A DNA stretch of 64,000 nt, from the NCBI RefSeq assembly GCF_036662795.1, contig NZ_JBAFWZ010000002.1:123085-187084 (forward strand), given 5' to 3'. Numbering within the stretch: position 1 is the first letter of the stretch; each line of letters opens with the position of its first letter. The notes beneath the pieces were generated by a model. It was given only the letters and a program-made list of their open reading frames with translations, was not told the origin of the DNA and did not search any database. Both the position numbers and the translations under genes were made by a program. Shown here one piece after another: positions 27,249 through 35,042 of this stretch. The DNA comes from Lysinibacillus_B sp036662795 (GTDB lineage Bacteria > Bacillota > Bacilli > Bacillales_A > Planococcaceae).

Positions 27249-27344
27249 AACCTTTGCGACCACTGCAGGAGCATTATTTCTTAGTGGATTATGAGTAAAG
27301 GTTGAAGGGGGTGTTCAGAAAGTTTTTACTTTCTGGACACCCCC
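27249..27344 (+). other. Nested inverted repeats and strong hairpin downstream of psuG
   Basis: AACCTTT (27249-27255) pairs with AAAGGTT (27297-27303) and, inside it, CCACT (27260-27264) with AGTGG (27283-27287). Directly after comes a 16-bp G/C-rich hairpin (27307-27322 with 27329-27344) followed by AATTATTTATTT. The second is a likely terminator between psuG and yfkK; the first is unexplained. Confidence 0.5.
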
Positions 27345-27350
27345 AATTAT

Positions 27351-27572
27351 TTATTTGCGCAATGAACCAAGTTCTGCCACAATTGCCTGCATTTCGCTTG
27401 GGCTAAAAGATTCTCGTTTCATAACCATTTCATAAAGATACAATAAGTCTTCGTAATTTCCATCGCTAAAGTTTTCTGACTTCATTGCATCGACATTTAC
27501 CATACGAAGCTTATCCTTCATTTGATCGATCATATAAATAACATTTTCTTGAGATGGTACAGATAAATTCAT
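27351..27572 (-). CDS. yfkK: UPF0435 (DUF1128) protein, YfkK-like
   Basis: 73 residues with the family pattern: VIYMIDQMKDKLRMVNVDAMKSENFSDGNYEDLLYLYEMVMKR, ending in SEMQAIVAELGSLRK. Soluble, mostly helical, function unknown. AAAGGTAGG precedes the ATG. Next to yfkI/yfkH-like genes, as in B. subtilis. Confidence 0.85.
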   Translation of the reverse strand: MNLSVPSQENVIYMIDQMKDKLRMVNVDAMKSENFSDGNYEDLLYLYEMVMKRESFSPSEMQAIVAELGSLRK

Positions 27573-27818
27573 TTTTTAACCTACCTTTCTTTCTATACGA
27601 AAATATCATTTCATTTTAATGCACTAAAGTCAACCCAATTCGGTATCCTAGTTTCTGTGAAAGGATATGTAAAAAAGCATGAAATATGTGAAAAGAAAAA
27701 ATCATATACCTCGTTGCTTTAAAAAAGGTGGAATTGTGTATAAAATGAAATGAGTAACTATTTTTGAGAAGAATTTAATCTGTAATAACTAAGCATATTA
27801 TTAGGAGGAGAGACAGAA

Positions 27819-28145
27819 ATGAAAAGTAAATTAGTACCAGCTGTTGTATTAGGGGCTTTAGTTGGCGCTGCAATAAGTTTGTTTGATAAGCAAACGCGCG
27901 AGCATACAATAGCATCGACAAAAAAGGTGAAGGATACTGTAACATACTATGCCCAAAATCGTGATGAGCTCCAAAACCTAATCGAAACAAAGGTAGAGCA
28001 GGCTCAAACATTTTACAGTACTGCGGAGCAAAATATAACATCCATCATGGAAAAGGTGGAAGATGCAAAAACGCTGCCTACTACTGTTTCTAGCCTACTA
28101 TCTGAAACAAAAGAGGCATTTTCAAAACAAGATAGCGGTGTTTAA
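27819..28145 (+). CDS. YtxH-domain-like protein, YfkI-like
   Basis: 108 residues: an N-terminal hydrophobic segment with GALVGAAISLFDKQTRE (YtxH-like glycine-rich anchor) followed by a long amphipathic helical region. GGAGGAGA precedes the ATG. Position before a YihY protein and beside yfkK matches B. subtilis yfkI, part of a general-stress operon; the equivalence is inferred from order more than sequence. No clear sigma-B promoter was found. Confidence 0.6.
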   Translation: MKSKLVPAVVLGALVGAAISLFDKQTREHTIASTKKVKDTVTYYAQNRDELQNLIETKVEQAQTFYSTAEQNITSIMEKVEDAKTLPTTVSSLLSETKEAFSKQDSGV

Positions 28146-28177
28146 TGATACTAGTAAAAAGGGGTGACAAAAAGCTG

Positions 28178-29110
28178 ATGAAGGACGATAAAAAAACGAC
28201 ATACAATGAAGCATTTGTTTTTGTTAAGTCGTTTATAACGCCTGAGGAATCAGAAATCGACCGAACGACAGCAAAGGGCTTTATACAAGACTTAGTGATT
28301 AGTGTTCAACGAGTTGATATTTCTGGTTTAGGTGCACAGCTCGCTTACTTCTTTTTATTATCTTTTTTCCCATTGCTCATTTTTCTAGTCACATTATTAC
28401 CATACTTAAATTTGAGACAGGAGCAAGTTTTTTTATTTTTGGAAGATGTAATGCCGACAGAAGTTTATTTTTTTATTGAAGGAACACTTATTGATGTGTT
28501 ATCGAATCAAAATGGTGGATTACTGTCGATAGGTATTTTAGGTACGATTTGGTCTGCCTCCAAAGGGGTTAATGCATTAATCAGGGCTCTTAATCAAGCG
28601 TACGATGTGAATGAACGTTCGGGCTTAATGACCCGTGCATGGTCACTCATTTTCACGATTTCACTTGTGTTAATTATTTTAATAGCTCTTTTATTTCCTG
28701 TTTTCGGCAAACAAATTAGTGATTTAATATTTTCCTACATCGGTATTGAAAAGTCCTTTGAATCGGTGTGGACAATGATAAGGTGGTTAATTCCGCCAGC
28801 GTTAATTTTTATTGTACTAATGGCAATGTATTGGGTTGTTCCAAATACGGATCCGAGGCTACCATTCTTTAGTGTTATACCTGGAGCAATTTTTACGACA
28901 GCTAGCTGGATTTTTTTAACGTACATCTTCTCCTACTATATTAGTAATTTTGGGAATTTTAGCTCAACATACGGCAGTATAGGTGGAGTTATTATATTAA
29001 TGCTTTGGCTGTACTTTACAGGTATTCTAATTATTTTCGGTGGACTGTTAAATGCATCATTTCAAAAACTACAAATTGCACGAATGAACAAAAGTGCGCC
29101 TAATAAATAA
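28178..29110 (+). CDS. yfkH: YihY/BrkB family membrane protein, YfkH-like
   Basis: Integral membrane protein with six helices. Family features are SGLGAQLAYFFLLSFFPLLIFLVTLLPYL near 50-78, GILGTIWSASKGVNALIRALNQAYDV and YGSIGGVIILMLWLYFTGILIIFGG at the C-terminus. The start is taken as ATG 28178 behind AAAGGGGTG with a long spacer; ATG 28145, touching the previous stop, is possible but has a poor site. Despite the old RNase BN name, function is unknown. Confidence 0.8.
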   Translation: MKDDKKTTYNEAFVFVKSFITPEESEIDRTTAKGFIQDLVISVQRVDISGLGAQLAYFFLLSFFPLLIFLVTLLPYLNLRQEQVFLFLEDVMPTEVYFFIEGTLIDVLSNQNGGLLSIGILGTIWSASKGVNALIRALNQAYDVNERSGLMTRAWSLIFTISLVLIILIALLFPVFGKQISDLIFSYIGIEKSFESVWTMIRWLIPPALIFIVLMAMYWVVPNTDPRLPFFSVIPGAIFTTASWIFLTYIFSYYISNFGNFSSTYGSIGGVIILMLWLYFTGILIIFGGLLNASFQKLQIARMNKSAPNK

Positions 29111-29123
29111 GCTTATTAAAGAA

Positions 29124-29158
29124 AATAGAAAAGCCCCGAATAGGTTCACTATTCGGGG
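29124..29158 (-). terminator. Intrinsic terminator of the metal ATPase gene
   Basis: Perfect 10-bp stem CCCCGAATAG / CTATTCGGGG with a 5-base loop; T-rich run on the minus strand. It may also end yfkH transcripts. Confidence 0.8.
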
Positions 29159-29179
29159 TGTAGTTCAAAGAACAGTCTC

Positions 29180-31078
29180 TTACATGTTTTTTAGCATTCG
29201 TAAGCCGTTTAATATAACTAAGATTGTACTTCCTTCATGACCAATTACACCTAAGGGTAAATTGATTATTTGGAAAAAGTTAGACACTATTAATAACGAA
29301 ATTACTCCAATTGAAAATACAATATTCTGTTTTACGATTTTTTGCATTTTTCGTGATAATCGTATCGCATATTCGATTTTCGATAAGTCGTTTTTCATTA
29401 GTACGACATCAGCGGTTTCTAATGCTACATCAGTACCGCCACCCATTGCTATACCAACTGATGCTGTGGCTAGTGCAGGGGCATCGTTTATCCCATCCCC
29501 AACCATTCCAACATGCTTATACTTTTCATTGAATGTTTTAATATAGTCAACCTTTGTTTCTGGTAAGCACTCTGATACGTATTCATTCACGCCAGACTCT
29601 TTTGCAATGGCCTTGGCGGTTTGCTCATTATCCCCTGTTAGCATCACTACATGGATGCCTAAATCTTTTAGTGCAGCAATTGCAGATTTAGCTTCATCAC
29701 GAACTGTATCCTTAAGTGCTACGAGAGCAAGAATGCCTTTGTCGTCCTTTAAAAAGACTACCGTTTTACCTTCCGAGGCTAGCTCATATAGCACATTGTT
29801 TTGAAAGGCATTCGCCTCATCACGACCTACAAAATCAGGCTTACCGACTTTAAAGGATTTTTGATTAATGCTAGCTTCAATACCATAGCCAGGCACATCT
29901 GTAATGTTTACATCGGTAAATAGCTGAGCGTGATGCTCTTCAGCATATTGAGATATAGCCATTGCAAGTGGATGAGTGGATTGCCCTTCAATCGTGGCAA
30001 TGACTGCTAATGCCTCCTCTTTATTTTCCCCTGGACGAACGATAAAGTCTGTTACAACAGGTGTACCGGCAGTTAAAGTCCCCGTTTTATCTACAGCAAG
30101 CATTTTTAAGTTACCAAAATGCTCTAAATGAAGACCACCTTTAAAAAGTATTCCTTTTCGAGCTCCGTTTGATATTGCAGCTAATGTAGCAGGCATAACA
30201 GATGCTACTAATGCACAAGGGGATGCAACAACTAACAGTACCATTGCGCGGTAAAATGTTGTTGTCCAGTCCCAATCAAGTAAATAATGAGGTAAAAACA
30301 TCATAAGAGCAACGACAACTAACACACCTTTTACATAAACTCCTTCAAAGCGCTCAATAAACTGCTGGGAGGGAGATTTTTCGCTTTGTGCGGATTGAAC
30401 AAGGGTAATAATTTTTTGGAACATTGTTTCACTATTGGGCTTTGTCATTTTAATCGTAATAGCCCCATTTAAGTTCACTGTCCCGGCATACACAGCAGCC
30501 CCTTTGTCTTTCGCTACTGGCATGGACTCCCCTGTAATGGCGGCCTCATCGATCGTTGAAATCCCTTTGAAAACTATACCATCAACTGGAATACGTTCTC
30601 CTGGCTTAACTAAAACATGATCTCCAATGTTTAATGTATTAACAGCCACTTTTATGGGCTCAAAATTGCCACGTACAAGCCAAGCTTCCTCAGGCTGCAG
30701 CTTCATTAGGGCAGAAATTTCACGGTGACTTTTATTCATGGCATATGTTTCAAGCGCACCACTAATTGCAAAAATTAAGATTAAAATGGCCCCTTCAGCC
30801 CAGTAACCGATAATAGCAGAACCTATTGCCGCGAGTATCATTAAAATTTCTACATTTAATTTTTTGTGTTCTAACGTATCTAATAGCCCTTCTTTAGCCT
30901 TTGCGTAGCCACCAATAATAAAGGCGGTGATATATGCTATGACGGCAGAAGTATGCAAACCGTTTGAATCCATTTTCCAAGCTAGTAAAATAATGAAACC
31001 GGAAGTGATAGCCGAAATTAATTCGCGATGCTCTTTTGTTTTCTCAATTAAAGATATACTTTCTCGATTAGATTCCAT
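29180..31078 (-). CDS. Heavy-metal P1B-type ATPase, ZosA/CadA-like
   Basis: Membrane pump for a divalent metal. Features: translocation motif SPCALVAS near residue 285, phosphorylation site DKTGTLTAG near 331, the P1B His-Pro pair in THPLAMAI near 375, hinge GDGINDAPAL near 530. There is no N-terminal metal-binding domain, and at 632 residues it is close to B. subtilis ZosA (zinc uptake, PerR-controlled) rather than to the longer CadA. SPC occurs in zinc/cadmium pumps, CPC in copper pumps. AAGGAGGA precedes the ATG. Its upstream region holds a PerR-box-like site. Direction of transport is not proven. Confidence 0.82.
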   Translation of the reverse strand: MESNRESISLIEKTKEHRELISAITSGFIILLAWKMDSNGLHTSAVIAYITAFIIGGYAKAKEGLLDTLEHKKLNVEILMILAAIGSAIIGYWAEGAILILIFAISGALETYAMNKSHREISALMKLQPEEAWLVRGNFEPIKVAVNTLNIGDHVLVKPGERIPVDGIVFKGISTIDEAAITGESMPVAKDKGAAVYAGTVNLNGAITIKMTKPNSETMFQKIITLVQSAQSEKSPSQQFIERFEGVYVKGVLVVVALMMFLPHYLLDWDWTTTFYRAMVLLVVASPCALVASVMPATLAAISNGARKGILFKGGLHLEHFGNLKMLAVDKTGTLTAGTPVVTDFIVRPGENKEEALAVIATIEGQSTHPLAMAISQYAEEHHAQLFTDVNITDVPGYGIEASINQKSFKVGKPDFVGRDEANAFQNNVLYELASEGKTVVFLKDDKGILALVALKDTVRDEAKSAIAALKDLGIHVVMLTGDNEQTAKAIAKESGVNEYVSECLPETKVDYIKTFNEKYKHVGMVGDGINDAPALATASVGIAMGGGTDVALETADVVLMKNDLSKIEYAIRLSRKMQKIVKQNIVFSIGVISLLIVSNFFQIINLPLGVIGHEGSTILVILNGLRMLKNM

Positions 31079-31093
31079 ATTACTTATCCTCCT

Positions 31094-31108
31094 TGATAAT
31101 GAATATCA
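31094..31108 (-). promoter_or_regulatory. Fur-family box-like inverted repeat next to the ATPase start
   Basis: 15-bp site differing at one position from the 7-1-7 Fur pattern TGATAATNATTATCA, immediately upstream of the ribosome binding site. Overlapping a further inverted repeat CACTATCAA (31107-31115) / TTGATAGTG (31135-31143). Confidence 0.4.
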
Positions 31109-31172
31109 CTATCAAAAGCTTATTTTCAATGTAATTGATAGTGTTTTTCATTTATATAATAAAATTATTTAA

Positions 31173-31187
31173 TTAGAATTATTATAA
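31173..31187 (-). promoter_or_regulatory. PerR-box-like operator upstream of the ZosA-like gene
   Basis: The plus strand reads TTAGAATTATTATAA, one mismatch from the PerR consensus TTATAATNATTATAA. It lies about 95 bases before the start codon, over a plausible -35 region. Confidence 0.6.
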
Positions 31188-31213
31188 TTAAAGCATAACG
31201 TAAGATGGAAAAT

Positions 31214-31253
31214 AAAGCAATAAAAAACTTGCAACCAATTATGGTTGCAAGTT
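31214..31253 (-). terminator. Intrinsic terminator of the fumarase gene
   Basis: Perfect 11-bp stem (31226-31236 with 31243-31253), 6-base loop, minus-strand T run. Confidence 0.9.
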
Positions 31254-31264
31254 AGAGAAATGTA

Positions 31265-32806
31265 TTAAAATACGCGTTCAGCGTGGGATGCTAATTTTTC
31301 TAATGAAGATTTTTCTACATCAGCATGTAATGAGTTTCCGTGAGAATCCATTGTTACAACTGCTGTAAAGCCTTCAACTGATAAGTGCCACATTGCTTCA
31401 GGAATACCGAACTCCATTAAGTCAACGCCATCTACTGACTTGATGCAATCAGCATAGTACTGAGCAGCACCACCGATCGCATTTAAGTAGACGCCACCGT
31501 GCTCTTTAAGCGCGGCAAGTGTTTTTGGACCCATTCCGCCTTTACCCATTACTGCACGGATACCGAATTTTTTCATAATATCGCCTTGGTATGGCTCCTC
31601 ACGAATTGAAGTTGTTGGACCAGCAGCCTTCACTGTCCAGTTGCCAGCCTCGTCTTTTGCCATAACAGGACCACAGTGATAAATAATTTGACCGTTTAAG
31701 TCAACAGGAGCTTCTACGCCTTCACCGATTAAGTGGTGGTGAATTGCATCACGGCCAGTGTACATACGACCAGAGATTTTTACAACATCCCCAACTTTAA
31801 GCTCGCGGATTTGTTCTTCTGTAATTGGTGCAACTAGTTCCACAACTTTATTGTCTGTTGTAGCAGCTGTTTGCTCTTCATCACGGAAAGTGATTTTTTC
31901 ACCTTCTTGGTAATGCCAGTTAATAATTTCACCTGTTTCAGGATTAATATCAATTGCCATACGACGGTATGCCCAACAGTTGTAAGCTACTGATACGAAG
32001 AATGATGCTGGTAAGCGGTCCATTACGCCGATTTTACAGCCAAGTAGAGTTGCCTCGCCACCGAAGCCCATTGTACCAACGCCAAATGTATTTGATTTTT
32101 CAACGATATATTGCTCAAGTTTTGCTAAGTCTTCAATTGGATTCACATCATCAACATGACGGAATAATTGCTCTTTTGCAAGATCGTAACCAGCAGAGCG
32201 ATCCCCACCGATCCCTACACCGATGAAACCAGCAGAACAGCCTTGTCCTTGTGCTTGCCATACAGAGTGAAGGATACATTTACGGATACCATCTAAGTCA
32301 CGACCTGCGCGGCCAAGACCTTCTAATTCACATGGAAGAGAGTATTGGATGTTTTTATTTTCACAGCCGCCACCTTTAAGGATTAGCTTTATTGTGATAT
32401 AGTCATTTTCCCATTGCTCGAATTTTACAACTGGCAGTCCAGCGCCGATATTGTTACCAGAGTTTTTACCAGTTAATGAATCTACTGAGTTTGGACGTAA
32501 TTTCGCATCACCAGTTGCGCTAGCGATTGCATTTTGAATTGCTTTTTTAATTTCAATTTGGTTTACGCCCACAGGAGTGTATACCTTAAATGTTGGAAGA
32601 CCTGTATCCTGACAAATTGGTGATACGTTATCTTCGGCCATTACAATGTTTGTTGTAATTGTGTCTAATGACATCGCTGCACGAGTGCCTGCGTTTTCTG
32701 CTTCTTTTGCCGTTTTGATTGCACGACGAACATCTTTTGGTAGGTTAGTAGACGTTTCTGTCACTAAATCATAAAGGCTTTTTTCTAATGTTTCTAAATA
32801 TGCCAT
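31265..32806 (-). CDS. Class I fumarate hydratase (iron-sulfur type)
   Basis: Citric-acid-cycle enzyme converting fumarate and malate. Single-chain class I form (513 residues): alpha part with ICQDTG (Cys65), GGGCENKN and GCSAGFIGVGIGGDRSAG cysteines that hold a 4Fe-4S cluster; beta part from about residue 340 with KISGRMYTGRDAIHH and YHCGPVM. GGGGGG precedes the ATG. Oxygen-sensitive by family. Close by is a PerR-type site, but it belongs to the downstream ATPase gene. Confidence 0.9.
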   Translation of the reverse strand: MAYLETLEKSLYDLVTETSTNLPKDVRRAIKTAKEAENAGTRAAMSLDTITTNIVMAEDNVSPICQDTGLPTFKVYTPVGVNQIEIKKAIQNAIASATGDAKLRPNSVDSLTGKNSGNNIGAGLPVVKFEQWENDYITIKLILKGGGCENKNIQYSLPCELEGLGRAGRDLDGIRKCILHSVWQAQGQGCSAGFIGVGIGGDRSAGYDLAKEQLFRHVDDVNPIEDLAKLEQYIVEKSNTFGVGTMGFGGEATLLGCKIGVMDRLPASFFVSVAYNCWAYRRMAIDINPETGEIINWHYQEGEKITFRDEEQTAATTDNKVVELVAPITEEQIRELKVGDVVKISGRMYTGRDAIHHHLIGEGVEAPVDLNGQIIYHCGPVMAKDEAGNWTVKAAGPTTSIREEPYQGDIMKKFGIRAVMGKGGMGPKTLAALKEHGGVYLNAIGGAAQYYADCIKSVDGVDLMEFGIPEAMWHLSVEGFTAVVTMDSHGNSLHADVEKSSLEKLASHAERVF

Positions 32807-32920
32807 AATATTTTTCCCCCCAGAAAAATAATATTATTTTCAAACCATAAACATTATAACTGTTTAAATGAATAAAAAAAAGAGTTCTAAACTATTAGAA
32901 TCCTTAGACAAAGAAAAAGC

Positions 32921-32952
32921 TGACAAATCCAAATTAAGAATGGCCAGCTTAG
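32921..32952 (-). terminator. Probable terminator of the SE1561-like gene
   Basis: AAAGCTG / CAGCTTT-type short stem around a 20-base loop, followed on the minus strand by TTTTTCTTT. Weak stem. Confidence 0.35.
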
Positions 32953-32958
32953 TAATTA

Positions 32959-33150
32959 TTATTTTATTTCGTTGCGATTTTGAAATTGATCCATTTTTTC
33001 CTCTAAATCGTCCATCATTTTAATTAAACGGTCAATATCTTCAAGTTCAGTCTTTTCAGGATCGATTGCATCGAGTACTTCAAGGAAAATTTCTAAACGT
33101 TCCTTCAGATAAACTACTTGCTGTTCTTTGTTAGTAATAGGATTAGACAT
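32959..33150 (-). CDS. SE1561 family protein
   Basis: 63-residue acidic helical protein: YLKERLEIFLEVLDAIDPEKTELEDIDRLIKMMDDLEEK is the conserved core of a small Firmicutes family named after a staphylococcal locus. The start is ATG 33150 behind AAAGGTGG; the upstream extension to 33246 has no binding site. Function unknown. Confidence 0.75.
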   Translation of the reverse strand: MSNPITNKEQQVVYLKERLEIFLEVLDAIDPEKTELEDIDRLIKMMDDLEEKMDQFQNRNEIK

Positions 33151-33263
33151 CGGAGAGCCACCTTTCATAATAAGCATATCGTAGCTGATTTTTATTAGAA
33201 TTTCAATAATCGGAGTGTGTGGAAGCTGACAAAATTTATTTCGCAAATTATTTATTCAGAATA

Positions 33264-33292
33264 TTTACACAATAGAGGGGATGTGATAAACT
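33264..33292 (+). promoter_or_regulatory. Predicted sigma-A promoter of an orphan structured leader
   Basis: TTTACA at 33264-33269, 17-base spacer, extended -10 TGATAAACT with hexamer TAAACT at 33287-33292. Expected start near 33299. Confidence 0.55.
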
Positions 33293-33298
33293 AAAGGT

Positions 33299-33476
33299 AT
33301 CAAAATGTAAAGGAGATGGTCGGAACATAAAAGCTCAGTCCCAATTTGGAAGGAGGGAGTTTAAACAGTTTTCGGCTATTACTGCTGAGGTACGCGTTTA
33401 TACACATTTTAATGGATAAGAGTGAAATTTAAAGCCCTAGTAAACTTTGGATAATAAAGTTTGCTAGGGCTATTTA
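33299..33476 (+). ncRNA. Candidate structured RNA leader (riboswitch-like) upstream of MFS gene
   Basis: Between a promoter and an intrinsic terminator lies a region without a convincing ORF. It can fold as follows: outer stem AAAATGT (33302-33308) with ACATTTT (33404-33410); inner stem CTCAG (33334-33338) with CTGAG (33385-33389); two hairpins flush against the inner stem, TCCC/GGGA (33339-33342, 33355-33358) and CAGT/ACTG (33366-33369, 33381-33384). That makes a three-way junction. A 16-bp terminator stem follows (33433-33448 with 33456-33471). It does not match riboswitch consensuses I know (TPP, SAM, FMN, purine, fluoride, ZTP, preQ1, guanidine). Folding was done by eye. Confidence 0.5.
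33433..33476 (+). terminator. Terminator of the orphan leader, upstream of MFS gene
   Basis: 16-bp stem AGCCCTAGTAAACTTT / AAAGTTTGCTAGGGCT with one G-T pair; only a weak T-rich tail (ATTTATGTCTTCT). Confidence 0.65.
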
Positions 33477-33551
33477 TGTCTTCTAAAAGTGAAGCTATTC
33501 GAGGTCCTATATGTTAAGATAATACGGATATTGAAGTATTCGGAGGCAACA

Positions 33552-34727
33552 ATGAGTATCATAAATAATTATGAACAGCGTAGATTTTGGATATTAGTAA
33601 TCATTGTTTCAATTTCAGGATTTTCTCAGGGGATGCTATTGCCGCTAATTTCTGTCATTTTTGAAAAGGACGGTGTGTCTTCAACATTGAATGGCTTCAA
33701 TGCTACTGGATTATACATAGGGACATTGTTAATATCGCCATTTATTGAGCAACCATTACGGAAATATGGTTATAAGCCGATTATTTTAGTAGGTGGGGCA
33801 CTTGTTTTTACGTCTCTATTGATGTTCCCGTTCTGGAAAAGTGTCGTTTTTTGGTTCATGCTAAGGCTATTAATAGGTATTGGAGATCATGCCCTCCATT
33901 TTGCAACGCAAACATGGATTACGACAACAACACCTCAAGGGAACTTAGGTAAAAGTATGTCAATTTATGGGTTGTCCTTTGGTATAGGGTTTGCAGTAGG
34001 TCCATTATTTGTACCGTTAATAAAAATTTCCGAAACCCTTCCGTTTATCGTTTCATCCTTCCTATGCTTAATCGCTTGGTCACTTGTGTTTTTTGTTCGC
34101 AACGAAAAACCTGAAGCTTTAAAGGGAGATGCTAGTCATAGCAAAAGTGGTTTTGCTCGCTATAAGCTAGCATTTAAATATAGTTGGATTGCTTTTTTAC
34201 CCCCATTTGTGTACGGCTTTTTAGAGTCTTCATTAAATGCTTTGTACCCGGTGTATGCATTACGAATGGATTTTGATGTGTCAATGCTATCCATTATTTT
34301 AGCCTCATTTTCTATAGGTGCTATATTAACGCAACTTCCACTTGGTATACTTGGTGATAAAATTGGGCGTGATCGAGTGATTATAGCAGCATTAATTAGT
34401 GGGACCATCATTTTCACTGTATGTAGCTTGTTGGAAGAGTCGGCAATTGTAGTCGCATGTTTGTTTGCCATTGCGGGAATGTGTGTAGGTTCCATGTACT
34501 CATTAGGTATTACGTATATGACAGATTTAACCCCAAAGGAGCTCCTTCCGACTGGAAATCTTCTATGTGGAATTTTCTTTAGTTTAGGCAGCTTAAGTGG
34601 ACCGTTTCTCGGGGGTTACTATCTACAAGTCGTTGAAGGTGTAAGTTTTTTATTGCTAATGGCTGCAATGCTATTCGTTGTACTATTAGCTAATATTGCT
34701 TATCAATTTAATCGAACAGTAAGTTAA
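33552..34727 (+). CDS. MFS transporter, probable drug efflux type
   Basis: 391 residues with 12 predicted helices. The loop after helix 2 holds a degenerate MFS motif; GILGDKIGRDRV in the second half matches the MFS motif A copy (DKxGRR type). ATG 33552 has GGAGG eight bases upstream; the in-frame extension to 33489 has none. Substrate unknown. The gene lies behind the structured leader at 33299-33476, which may control it. Confidence 0.85.
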   Translation: MSIINNYEQRRFWILVIIVSISGFSQGMLLPLISVIFEKDGVSSTLNGFNATGLYIGTLLISPFIEQPLRKYGYKPIILVGGALVFTSLLMFPFWKSVVFWFMLRLLIGIGDHALHFATQTWITTTTPQGNLGKSMSIYGLSFGIGFAVGPLFVPLIKISETLPFIVSSFLCLIAWSLVFFVRNEKPEALKGDASHSKSGFARYKLAFKYSWIAFLPPFVYGFLESSLNALYPVYALRMDFDVSMLSIILASFSIGAILTQLPLGILGDKIGRDRVIIAALISGTIIFTVCSLLEESAIVVACLFAIAGMCVGSMYSLGITYMTDLTPKELLPTGNLLCGIFFSLGSLSGPFLGGYYLQVVEGVSFLLLMAAMLFVVLLANIAYQFNRTVS

Positions 34728-34734
34728 TTAATAA

Positions 34735-34777
34735 GGATGTAAACTCCATTATAGAACGGAGATTACATCCTTTTTTT
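34735..34777 (+). terminator. Intrinsic terminator after MFS gene
   Basis: 13-bp stem (34735-34747 with 34758-34770, one mismatch) followed by seven T. The rest of the gap to 35042 is A/T-rich and shows nothing else. Confidence 0.85.
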
Positions 34778-35042
34778 GAATAATAATACCTTTAGACGAG
34801 TCATCTTTAGTTTGAGAAAGACTATTGAGGAGTAGGATATTATCTTTAAATATTATAAAATCAAATCATTAATGCTGAGGGGTTAGGTAAAAGTATCTAA
34901 TATAATTTGAAATTTATAAAGAGAACATAGATTGTTATGTCGAAAAAACTCTTTTTATATTTTTGCATTTCAATTCTTTAAAAATATATTATTATGAATT
35001 ATAGTATAAAATAAAAATTTTCAAGGGATGGGAAAAAAAGAA

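Noticed and set aside
29262..29804. Plus-strand open frames inside the metal ATPase gene
   Set aside because: They are shadows of the minus-strand P-type ATPase, which has complete motifs; they lack binding sites and family features.
33299..33432. Short ORF (ATG near 33315, five codons) inside the leader before the MFS gene
   Set aside because: Four residues with a stop straight after; no sign of a leader peptide rich in one amino acid.
33299..33476. Leader before MFS gene considered as a fluoride riboswitch because of GGAGATGG
   Set aside because: The second conserved block (CTGATG...CTCCTAC type) is missing and the stems do not fit that fold.
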